Source: Apoderus coryli (taxonomy: Eukaryota; Arthropoda; Insecta; Coleoptera; Attelabidae). From it: a stretch of 64,000 nucleotides of DNA. A program made the position numbers and the translations under genes. Positions 11,601-24,200 of this stretch are shown here, in pieces (position 1 is the stretch's first letter; the number at the start of each line of letters is the position of its first letter). The notes below the pieces were generated by a model. The model had not been told where the DNA came from. It was given only the letters and a program-made list of their open reading frames with translations, and made no database searches. The stretch is taken from contig OU452211.1 of assembly GCA_911728435.2 (NCBI GenBank), positions 13,002,428 through 13,066,427 on the forward strand. The letters are read 5' to 3'.

Positions 11601-12170
11601 GCGATCTTTCCTGTTCGTGGAAGCGGATTGAAAGTTTTCTACCTGTTTCTCCAATATATATAGTTTATACTCGTACATACATACACATACATCTGATGCT
11701 TCGGGAGGGATACTACTAGGTGATTTATACTTTCTTATCGATCTTTGTGTATGATTATTAGAGAGTAGAACAGAAGTAAGACTAAAATATTAAAATCTTC
11801 TTTGTAAAACAGAATTGTCCGCTAATGGCTATTGAAAAAAAAATTTTCAATATTTACAAAGTGATTCTTTATATCATTTTGTAAACAAAGTTCTTATATA
11901 CATTAGTATATCCGTAAATGCATTATTTCCGATGAACTTTTTTCCTCAATAACAGTATTTTAAGAATATTTCAATTATGTTTTGGCCTATTACAATTTGT
12001 AGTAATAAGGGGCTAATTTAGGAATAACTAGGTGATTAAATCCAGTCGGGTTTGTAAAGCACCGTAGCCAAAGTATTCTAGTTATTATTGACAAAAAAAG
12101 TGTAAGCAATTGAGTTTTTTGATATTATCTTTAACTAGGTAATAAAGCAACTAAAAATATAACTTTTTTC

Positions 12171-12206
<36 letters not shown>

Positions 12207-15200
12207 AAAAGTCTTCTCTCTTATTTTTAATTTATTATATAAAACTCATAAAACCACACCCAAAATCATTTATTATTTGTCATCACATAAAACAACGTAT
12301 TTCTCACAGCTCTTATTAACATCTGTTTTCTATTACATTTTCTTATCTACTACTGATACTGGTTCGGCCGTCCTTATTGTATCGAAAACCAAAACCTGTT
12401 TGTCTGGTGTGACGTAGGCGAACCACGTCGGAATGTACTTTACAGAGGATGATTGCTAACACGAGCGTCCTGCAACTGGGGCGTCCTCGCACCTCATTCA
12501 TCCTTAAACAAAAAAACAAAGCGAACAAAATCTGGTTTTACATTACACAAGGCAAACTGCCTTTAAACTTTTAATTTTGGTTTTCATGGAGTGGTACTGC
12601 CACTCTTCAATCGTTTTACTTAGGTGGGATCGCCACCTAACCTTTACGTACCAGTGAGATCGTCACTGTACCAACTTTTTTTTTTTATGCAGATGGGATT
12701 GCCACCTCGCCTTTACGTATTAGTGGGATTGCCACTATACAAACTCTCTTTTTTATGCAGGTGGGATTGCCACCTCGCCTTTACGTATCAGTGAGATCGT
12801 CACTATACAAACACTTTTTTTATTTTTTTATGCAGATGGAATCGCCATCTCGCCTTTACGTATCAGTGGGATCGCCACTATACAAACTCTCTTTTTTTAT
12901 GCAGGTGGGATTGCCACCTCGCCTTTACATTTCTTGCCACTCTAGTTTACGTTTTTTAACACTACGTGAAGTCATCTCGGCTTCCCGATCAGCTACATCA
13001 ACTTTCGACAATTCACTATCACGAATTTCTTCCGACATTTTTAGTTATTGGTTAACTAACAATTATTTTATTCTACAAATAAATTTATTGTTTATTTACA
13101 ACACACGTAGTACAATTTTATTGTTTATAACTGTTTATTGTAGCACGTAGCACAATATTTAAAGTTTATAAATATTTTGTTGTACGTAGAACAATATCCC
13201 TATTTTATAATTAATTGTTTATTATAGCACGTAGTACAATATTCAAATTTTATAATTGTTTATTATAGCACGTAGTTCAATATTCAGATTTTCTAATTGT
13301 TTATTATACGTAGTACAGTATCCCACTTCTGATGTAAAAAGTCTTCTCTCTTATTTTTAATTTATTATATAAAACTCACAAAACCACACCCAAAATCATT
13401 TATTATTTGTCATCACATAAAACAACGTATTTCTCACAGCTCTTATTAACACCTGTCTTCTATTATATTTTCTTATCTACTACTTATACTGGTTCGGCCG
13501 TCCTTATTGTATCGAAAACCAAAACCTGTTTGTCTGGTGTGACGTAGGCGAACCACGTCGGATTGTACTTTACAGGGGATGATTGCTAACATATATTAAT
13601 TCGTTTGCGCGTTAACAATTAAACACCATACGAAAAAATGGTATTTGCGAAATACTCGTCAAATAATAATAATAAGAAAGACTTTATTGTAAAAAAAAAG
13701 GCGAAGTTGAAGGATATATATAGGACAATAAATTAACTTAATTATTATCCTATACAGAAAGGTACATTTGATTAACACTTACACCTAGGCATATTTTAGG
13801 AAAAATAAATACAAGAAACGTGGTCTCAATATTATGCCAACAAAATATGGAATATCATTCACAACTCTATTTTTGAATCAAGGTGGTGCTTTGGTGCTTG
13901 TCTACACAGATGGTTCAGTTCTTCTACATCATGGTGGCATTGAAATTGGTCAAGGTTTATATACGAAAATGATACAGGTTAGTTTGTGTACGAATAATTT
14001 TTAGAAAATATACAAATATAGATATAAATATACATACATACATACATGTATACGTATTCCGACGGAACAGAACCGTAACATCTTCATTAATGAGGATCTA
14101 CCAAAGTATACACGCGATATGCTTAATGCTGCGAAGAAACTCAAATCGGTGGGATATAAGTTTGTTTGGTGCAGGGAGAACAAAATATTTGTGAGAAAAA
14201 CAGATGGTGAAAAGGCAAGACAGGTTTTTTCTATAAATGAAATTAATGATTTGTTAAATGCTCGATAAATTCTTAGTTCTCGTGTTATTTGGTGGTGTGG
14301 ATTGTTGTTTTTGTGTATTGTAGAATTGAATCTGAAACAAATAATTGATGAGCCTACTAGATTCGGACACGGAAGCCTGGCTTTGTTGGACTACATGATC
14401 TGTTCCAATGAAGATATAGTAGTGGACCACGCAGTGGATAGTACAATAGATATATCTGATCATTTTCTTATAAAGCTGATTATAAATCTGAAGATTGACA
14501 GAGCAACACCAATTTATCGAAACTATCGAGACTATAAAAACTTTAATTTTCAATTATTCTATACAGATTTAAATGCAATTCCTTTTGAACATGTATTTCT
14601 TGAAAATACAATTAATAAAAAAATTGAAATATTTAATGTACATGCACCTATACGTCATGCTAGAATTACAAAGAGTAGGGCACCTTGGGTAACACCGCTT
14701 GTTAAGCAGGTCGTTAAATTACGAAATAAGGCGCACAGTAATTATAAAAAAAAAAAACAAAACTCCAGAAAATTGGGAGCAGGTACGTAATAGGGTGACT
14801 GCAATGATAAAAACAAGTAAAAAGGACTATTTGGAGTATAGTTTTAGGGTATGTTCTTCACGAGATAATTGGATATTATTGAGAGATTTAAGGGTTTATA
14901 ATAAAAATGAGATTAATGTGCCCCCCCAATTCTCTGATGCTGATAGAATCAATGATTATTTTTTAAATTTGGAGCATTTGGATCCAGACCCAAATGTTAT
15001 AGATTTTTATAAATCAAATGTACATAGTAGGGCGGGTGCGTTTACATTTCGATTAGCAATAGAGAAGGCTCTTCGTGAGACACACACACTTAGTGAATTT
15101 TATTATAGAAACATCAATATTTCCAGACTGTTGGAAAGCATCTCAAATTAGGCCAATTCCTAAGGTAAAGCAGGTTATAGATTTTAAGGATTTACGACCA

Positions 15201-18200
15201 ATTAGTATATTACCAGTTCTATCTAAATTAATTGAAAAAATATTGTGCAACCAGATTAAAGAATATGTAGAAGCTAGTGAACTGCTACCGACAGTCCAGT
15301 CAGGTTTTAGGGCCGGACACAGTTGTGCGACTGCAATGCTAAAAATTACGGATGACGTCTTTAGTGCTCTCGATAATGATAAAAGTGTGATTTTGATATT
15401 ACTTGACTATTCTAAAGCATTTGACCGCTTAAATCATAATGCTTTAATGGCAATACTTCAGTATTTGGGTTTTCAAGCAGAAGCATGTAGTCTTATTTCT
15501 TCTTACTTATATAATAGAACACAAAGGGTTTCCTTAAATGGTGTTTTCTCGAGTCGCGTATCGGTTGACGGGGGTGTTCCACAAGGCTCTATACTTGGCC
15601 CTATATTCTTCACTTTATACACGTCGCAATTATCTAAGTCGTTGATGTATAGTTCCCCTCATTATTATGCTGATGATACACAATTGTATATGACTTTTGA
15701 TATCAATAATATGGAAAATTCAAACAAACAACTTAATAATGACCTAAAAAGTTTAAAGGAAGTATCGGTGGGTCACTGTCTGACAATAAATCCGGAAAAA
15801 TCTAAGGCTATGCTATTTTGTAAACCGCATTTGCGCACGATTATCGAAAATCAGTTAACACCAAGTATGGCAGGTGGCCGGATTTCTTTTGTTAGATATG
15901 CAAAAAGTCTTGGATTGGTGTTAGACACTGAACTACGATTTACGAGACATGTCAGTAGCTGTGTGCAAAAGGCCTTTATGAGTTTGAGATTAATTTATAG
16001 TCAACGCGACGTGCTTAGTGAGGAGATGAGGAAAATGCTGTGTGATTCTTTAGTTTTGTCACATTTTAATTATTGTAGTGCCGTTTATACACCTTGTTTA
16101 CTAAGTACTGATGAGAAACGTATACAGCAAATTCAAAACTGTTGTGTGAGGTTAATAGGCGGAATTCGCAAGTTTGAAAGAGGAGTATCTGCGAAGTTGC
16201 GTGAAATTGGATGGTTCACGATGAAGGAACGCAGAATATATCAAATGTATGTCTTGTTTAACAAGGTCATAGTCTTGAAATTGCCCAGATATCTATATCA
16301 AAAAATTAAGTTTCGTCATGATCAGCACCACCTGGATCTAAGGCATAAGTTAGTAATAACCATGCCACGACACAAAAGTGCAATGTTTGAACGGTCATTC
16401 TCATACACGGTTTCCTGCATGTATAATAGAATTCCTGAGGAGTCTAAATTGTTACGCCCATGTATGTTCAGTAAGTTTTTGAAAGTAAAACTATTGGAAT
16501 TTGTGTGATTAACTTGGTACTTGATTTGTGTGTTATATTATGTTGTATTTCTATATATTATGTAATTACTGCAGTGTTGTAGGTTGGAATTGTATTTATT
16601 TAATTTTGTTTTTTTTTTCACATTTGCTACTTAATATAAATGTTGTAGAATAGTCAGGTTAAGCTAGGAGACCTAGTCTCAACTTCGCCAATTGTGTTTT
16701 TTGAAATAATGCAATAAAGCCCAATTATTATTATTATTATTAATTGATTAGTTCTTGTGTCTGACAGACAAACTCTCGAGTCTTGTTTTGTTAAATAAGC
16801 CCAAACATATAAGTACCACCCACATTGATACCCGTTGTAAAAGAGATGTGTTTGACGTTGGAATGATCCTCGCAATGCAATTGTTTATTGTATGCAAAAG
16901 CATATTTGCAAACTTTGAAACATATTTCTTTTTCGATACCTCAAATATCAACAGCGTTTTATACTCCATATTTACCAATGCATATACCTACTATTTAACC
17001 TATACCTACATATCGCCATACACAGGAGGCCCGAGCCCTTCCGAAATGTAAATTTACTACCTAGTTGATCGCCTTCAGTGGTTTTTCTTTTACATAATAG
17101 GTATGTTTAAAGGTCAGAAATTTCTCGGTGAACTTTCTACAGTTTTTTAATTTAAGAATCGCAGCATTTTTTCGACAGTAGCAGTCATTTTAAGGACTAC
17201 TTGGGTAGGTTCAGCAAAAATAAATTATAAAGCCCAGAGCGTAAAATTTTCACAGCCAGATTTGTTGAATATAATAAGACTAACAGAGTTAAAATTTATT
17301 TCGAATCGCAGGTGCATCAAACATCAAGGTCGTCCAAATATTTTTGACATCAAATGTCCCTTTTGTTATATTCTCTATAATATGAATGAACAGTTTACGT
17401 GGTTGGGCAGTATCGCATTAGAAATATCTGACCAAAAAACAAATAAATCCATTGCAAAAAAATTAGTAATGATTAAAAGGACTGCACTTAAAATTTATTG
17501 TCATGAAATTTTAGAAAAGAAAATATTGAAGTTTGTAAAAAAATTTTGTAAAATATAAAAAAAAATTCTCATAAAAATGTCAACACCTATAAGATTAGTG
17601 CGATATTCGGGATAAGGCATTATCTTAAAAAAAATTGGGGAAAACTTATGAATGACCCTGGGATTTTATTATTGTAAATGCTTTCTAGGGTACACTGAAC
17701 CGAAAAGGTACCTGATATTAATAAAAAAGTGCTTCAAATCAATGAACGTCAACATTAAATTTGAGCCGATGATGGGTGACATTAATACAATGAACGTTCG
17801 TACATAAATTCGGCAGCGAATTCTGTACGTTGAATTAATAAATAAAGAACATAAATTTATGCTCGCCGGTTATTGATCTTACGAATGATGGACATTCATT
17901 TATAAGTCCTGTACGTTAAAACGATGTTACCAGGTTGTTAATGTTACGAACGATGAAGATTAGTTTATGTCTCCAATACGTAAAACCGATGTTAGCTGGT
18001 TATTAATGTTACGAAAGATGAACATTAATCTATGACTTTTGTACATTAAACCGATGTCTGAAGGTTATTAATGTTCCGAACGAGAAACATGAATCTATGA
18101 CTTTTGTACGTTAAACCAATGTTAGCTGATTATTACATTGGGTTATAATAATTGTTTTACGTAATTGTGTTCGCCGGAAATAATATTATGAAAGATTGAG

Positions 18201-21200
18201 ATTATTGTTCTGTATTCAATCAATAATCGCGAGCATATAGGTACATATGTATTATGTGTACTGCAAAGTGCAGTATGGTTCAAATATACTAGTACCAATG
18301 GTAAGAGAATTTAAAAGCCCAAATAAGACTCAAGATTATCTTGCTGTACGTCCATTGATTTGATGCACCTGCTTTGTAAATAAATTAAATCATATTTGTA
18401 CGACACTCGAAATCTAAAGGCTTTATTTTTAATTTAGTTAATATTAAATGCTAAACATGTCAGATTCGTCTGTCGTCTGAGGTGAAAAGGGAAAAAAACT
18501 ATATTTGGAAACTAAAGTCCGCGGAAATTCTTCTAAACAAAATTGGAAATTATTACGAGATCTAAACATATCACAATACCGTCTTTTATTCATGATGTTG
18601 ATAATATTAATGATTTTTTTGTGGCCACTTCTACCAACAATCCGGACCCAGGAACGATCAATTTTTAGTTAGGTAATAGAATTAGGCCTGCTATTAACTT
18701 TGAATTTACAATGGTGGATCATGGGGAGATACTTGATGCATTGCTTGGGATTAAGTCAAATGATGTAGGCAGTGACATGATCAGTATTGATATGCTAGTA
18801 GTAGTAGTTGTCCGTTTATAATGCCCTTTATACAGAATCTAGTTAATTACTATATAGAAACGAGGAACTTCCCAACATGTTGGAAAGAAGCCAATGTCAT
18901 TCCAATCCCAAAACTAAAACTCCATCAACATTTAAGGATCTTATAGACCGATTAATATACTCCCCGCGATCTCCAAGGTTATTGAGAGAGTGATCTGCAA
19001 TCAAATGAAAACATATCTTGATGGGCATGGGTTGTTGTCGGAGGTCCAGTCTGGGTTCCGTCAGGGCACAGTTGCTCCACGACATGACTTAAAATACTGG
19101 TTGACGGCATTGCTGCTGTTGGACTACGCAAGGGGCATTTGACCGCATTGGTCATGGTTTGTTGCTGGCCATTGTGGGTTACCTGGGCTTTGGGGAGTCT
19201 GCTGTGTCTCTACTCGGAACATATTAAAATGATAGAAGCCAGGTTGTCATTTTGGGAACGGCAGTGTCTGGGCCCAGGACATTGCGTAGTGCCGCAAGGC
19301 ATCCAGGAATCATTGCCTTTTTTTATGTATCAGGGTTTTTGTTGTTGTTATTATTATGCAGTTATCTTTAGTATTGCTAATATGTTAAGCTAGGAGGCTG
19401 TGCATCGACTTCGCCTTTTGTGTAACTTTTCTAAGTTCTCAATAAAGTCATCTATTATATTATTATTATTAATCAAAATAACAGGTTTTTAAGTAAACAG
19501 TGTGCGCCTTTAGAATAGACTTATAGAACCCATAAGTACGGTTGAATTGCAGATTTTCTTCCTTTAAGGTTTATTATATGTTCTTCTATTTCTTGAACTG
19601 TTTTAGCACAAAATAAAAAAGAATCTTGAGAGTCTTTTATTGTGTACTTTAAATGGCTTATCTTTCCACTGGCACCTTTGGAACATAGCTTAGCGGATAG
19701 CACTAAATATCCATGAAGAGCCCATAAAATTTCTCCCCTCGTATCGGCGGGTTTTCAACATTACAAAAGAATACCGCACTGTGTTTTTTTTCGTTTTAAA
19801 CTGACTTTAGTTTTGGACTTTACTAAATGGTACTTATATAAAAGGATTACTACTTACCTTATATTTCTACATTTGTTGTATTATTTGGGAACATATTTTA
19901 AAAATAGATTTAGGAACACACTTCACTTTTCAACTGTATACATTTAACTAAACAAAACAAAAAGGATGCGTAAACAAAAAGTCTATGAGAATGTCATAAT
20001 GTCAATGTTTTGAGTATTCAGTCTATGGTCCGGGTGCATTGATTTGCGCGCGTTATTCAGAATTTAATGGTTAGGTTCGTAAAATTAATGCTTAGCATCC
20101 ATTGAATCAAGGATGTTCGTTTATTAGTTTTTATGTTCGCTGTTCATAGGTGTATGATTTACAAATTATTGTGTTAAAGGCGAAGATCATAAATTAATAA
20201 ATTTAAAACATTGAAGCAATAAATAGTGACATTATATTGATGAAAAAAAACATAAATTTTCGATGTCTTGCATTTATTGATTAATGTTTCATCGTACATT
20301 GTTTCTATGTATGAAATTATTAATTTATGACCAAAATTCATTGTAACAGTGACCAATTCATAATATTAATGTTCAAAATATTGATGACAACCATTCATTG
20401 GTTTTACGTACAATATTTTTTTCAGTGTAAGGTACTTTATACTCCATATACCTAAAACAGTTCAAAATTCACATGTATTTAAAGATTAACGGCACCAATT
20501 TATTTATTTTAATACAAAGAGTTGATATTTTCATTTTGCATTATACGACAATTCAATAATTAATATATATTTTAGGTAGCTAGTAGAGCATTAGAAATAC
20601 CTGTGGAAAAAATACATACGAGTGATACATCTACCGATAAAGTTCCAAATACGTCACCAACCGCAGCTAGTGCTGCATCTGATTTAAATGGAATGGCTGT
20701 TTTGGTAAGTTTTACGCAATACAGAATTTGTTTAATATAACGTGAACTGCAGGAGAATACTATAATCCTAAAAACACTATAGATAGATAGCCCAACTAAC
20801 AATTTAACTTTTTTAATTGCTGTAGGAACATTTATAAAATATATTTTATAAAACACCCATTGTTTTATAAACATTTTCACAACGTTCTTACGCGCCTTAT
20901 AAACACGGAAACGGCGCAGATTTATAAAACAAATCGACTCTTTAACGGTTCTATAAATGTTGCTTGTTGCTATTATACAATAGTTTTTAGAACGTTTATA
21001 AATATTTAATAAAAATCAAATAAAACTGTTATAAACATATTTTATAAATCTTTTATAAGAGCCTCAATTTCAACATTTTTGCTCTCAGCGGCAACAGTTA
21101 AAGGATAAAAACGTTTTTTTAAAATACCTTTTTATACAAAATTATTTTATAATTATTATGCATTGTTGTTGGTACACATTAATAAAATCTGAACAATGAT

Positions 21201-24200
21201 GGAGGTAAAAATAATATGAAACGCTATAATACCCAATGATGAATAATAAAATAAGTCAGATAAAATTCACCCATGAGCAGATTTGGATGAGAAACAAAAT
21301 TTACTGTTAAATATATTGTATATTATTACTAAAATTTTAATGCGCCTCGCGAATTATGTAAATTAATGAATTTAGATTTTATAAATTATATAAAATATTT
21401 TTTTTATTGTCACTTATTGTTCAAAATAATCTTTTGGGATATCCTTTATTATATAATGACTGATTCTGTATAGCTTATTAGCTAAAAAAATTTTACAAAT
21501 TAGAAAAAATATTAATTTTAAAAGTTTGGTCAACATGGCTCACAATTTAAAGAAACCAAAAATGGCTTCTTCCTTATACGATGCTTATAAAACAAAATTA
21601 TCTCAACCCAGACGAGTATGCTCTTTAGATAGCTATTATAAAATAACTGCAGAATTGTTTTATACAGGGGTGTATTCGTTAAAAAACATAAATCTCATAA
21701 TATTTTAAGTGCATATAAAATCTAATATAAAATTAATATTACCTGAAACCCCTGTGATAGCATAAGAATGATATGATTCTTTTATATCTATGACGATGGA
21801 TACTAGCCAAAAGATAAGTAGGTACCTATGTTTTATGTAAACTTGAAGACATTTTTAGAAACCAGTTATGGTGTAAGAGATAAAAATATATATTTCACTA
21901 AGCTTGATAATGAATAATGAAGTTAATTACAAGTATTTTCCTTGAAGTTTTATGTATTTAGTTATCTTTTGCCGTTATTTAAAATAAATTAATAGTAAAA
22001 CAAACTAAAACAAGCTTGTATATAAATGCTCTAAAAAATCAAAATTTAATTTAAAGGTGCTGCAAAAAAATTATAAGATAAAATGTATACAAATTAATCA
22101 AGTCTAGTCCTGTCTACTTGAAGTATTCGTGCTTGATACTTTGATGTTTGTGTGAGTCGCCGCCGTGTGTCGCATCGTCTCAATATTGGAATAATAATAA
22201 AATAGTAAACAGAGTTTTACAAAACAAACTTTAACATAATATGTTTTATAAAAGCTTTTAATGTGTTCTTATTAAACAAAATGCTTCTATAGCTACTCTA
22301 TTATTAGCTTTTACGGGAGTAATTTAAACATAACCTAAATTGAGCCCTTTGGTTATGTTATAATTGCCGTTATTAAAACGGTTTGTCGAGTATCTTTAAG
22401 AGAGTTCGAGGATCTTGAGGTAGAAAATTTGGCATTCATTGAGTATGGCAAAAAGCTTCTTTTAGTAAAAATGCGGAACATTATTTGATACTGCCCATGA
22501 TCGCATGTTTTCTCTTAGTTTTGCATTTTTTTCTAGCTCACTTGTGCTTGAAGCATGATATTGATCACCAGGATAGGTATCCAATTCTCTATTTCGGCTA
22601 CCCGCTCACCATCTAGTAATAATTCCTCCTGAGAATTTATCAGTGTCCACAATATTTTTTGGTGTCTTATTAATGTAAATATTGTCATTAATTTGATTAG
22701 ATTCCATTACAGTTTCCTTCTCATTATTATAGTGACTAATGTTTTGCCTTTGATAATTTATAATATTGTAGTAATTAAGTTTTAATTTGCTATTAAATGC
22801 ACAACTGCTTTTAGTTTTTTTTCCATTTGGACAACATTTGAAATCGGTGTATAATATAACAATAAATATCAGTTGAAAATAAAGAAGACTATGTTATATA
22901 TTAGTTCTAGGTAATGTTTATGACAGCATTTTAATTTTATAAAATATGCATTGGCAACATATTTATTTTTTTATTGTTTTTAATAAAATAACTAAAAAAC
23001 AATTTTGTAATTATTAATTTGCGCACAAATTTGCTCCACAAAACAAATCGCTCTTAATAACGACAATAAAAAAACTATTTTATTATTACGAAATGTACTT
23101 TAACAGAATAATTTTATAATTGTTTTTAAAGGAACAAGTTAATCCAGACTAGTACTTTTACAAAATGCTTTTAAAACCAATTATCATTCGGAACAAATAC
23201 GTCCTACAAAACGTATTTTATAAACGTTTATAAAATTGTTACGATGTCATATGTTATAACTATTTTATTATTTTGCTGTAAAAACGTTCTTAAAACAATT
23301 TTTCTCACAGAAAAGTCTAACACAGCAGTTTAATCACGAAACGAAACTTTAAAAAACAAAAAAGTTTTAACTAAGCGGCAATAAAATAATTATAAAATAT
23401 ATTAGTTCTTTAAGAATGTCGAATTGCCAGTTGGGAGAGAACTGCTGCCCCAATTAGCTGTCCATTCTTAAAACTCCACTTCTATATCAGTTACTTACAT
23501 TAGTACTCATAAATTCGCAGCAAGCTACGAGTAGCTTCGATCACTTTAAAAAAGTTGTATTATTTATTTTTCTTTCATTCTTTGGTTAAAGTCCTAATTA
23601 CATTGACTAAAAAGTGAAATGAGTAGTGCGTGCGTTTTGACATATAGAAAAAAACACTTTTTTTCCAGTTATTTTATTAGTTCTAATGGCATCTTAACGC
23701 AAGACAAAGAAATAAATAGATAAAATAAGATTAACGAATAAAAAAACTCTAAATTTTCAAAAAGGCGTTCTGTGCATAGCAATGACCTTTGTCATCCTGT
23801 CTACTCCTTGTCCATCTCGTCTGGGTTTCTTTATACCTTGCAAAATCATCGAATTTGGGACACCATGTACATTATATTATTTTACAGTAGTTAAAAATTA
23901 CCTAGCATATAGAAAATCATAAACTATAACCCAAATCACGATATTACTACAATTAATAACAAGACATCATGGTTTTACATAAATACCGTCCGTCGTCTCA
24001 ATATTTATGCCACTTGATTAATATTACCCTGCATATTTGATGTTATTATTACAGGAAGCTTGTTTGAAAATTCGCAAGCGTTTGAAGCCTTACCGTGAGG
24101 CAAATCCCACTGGAACTTGGGAAGATTGGGTAAAAAAAGCCTACTTTGATCGAGTAAGCCTTTCAGCTACTGGATTTTATAAAACACCTCATATAGGACA

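Larger units (their letters stand above)
12203..13591. mobile_element. Small non-autonomous LTR element
   Basis: Two direct repeats of 259 bases (12203-12461 and 13333-13591) begin TGTAAAAAGTC and end TTGCTAACA, the TG...CA form of retroviral-type LTRs. They differ at roughly nine positions, so the insertion is not recent. Flanks share TATA. The 871-base interior has no gag or pol; it consists of two tandem-repeat regions. This is the layout of a terminal-repeat retrotransposon in miniature. I found no convincing primer-binding site directly after the 5' LTR and no strong polypurine tract, so a foldless duplicated repeat remains a weaker alternative. Confidence 0.75.
14053..16742 (+). mobile_element. 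CR1-like (L2-like) non-LTR retrotransposon, internally deleted
   Basis: Contains the end of ORF1, a broken ORF2 lacking most of the endonuclease, and a 3' end with AAGCTAGGAGACC, CAACTTCGCC, AATAAAG and an ATT repeat at 16724-16742. RT motifs [13 protein letters not shown] and YADDTQLY place it in the CR1/L2 group rather than with the RTE-like or Jockey-like copies elsewhere in the window. It lies in the XDH intron between exons 13800-13977 and 20576-20704. Confidence 0.85.

Noticed and set aside
12343..12528. 61-codon minus-strand frame across the 5' LTR edge
   Set aside because: It crosses the LTR-interior boundary and is not kept in the other LTR; chance frame.
17262..17558. 98-codon plus-strand frame in an XDH intron
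   Set aside because: No recognisable motif, biased AT-rich composition and no splice or promoter context; the translation has one CPFCYILY pair of Cys but no zinc-finger spacing.
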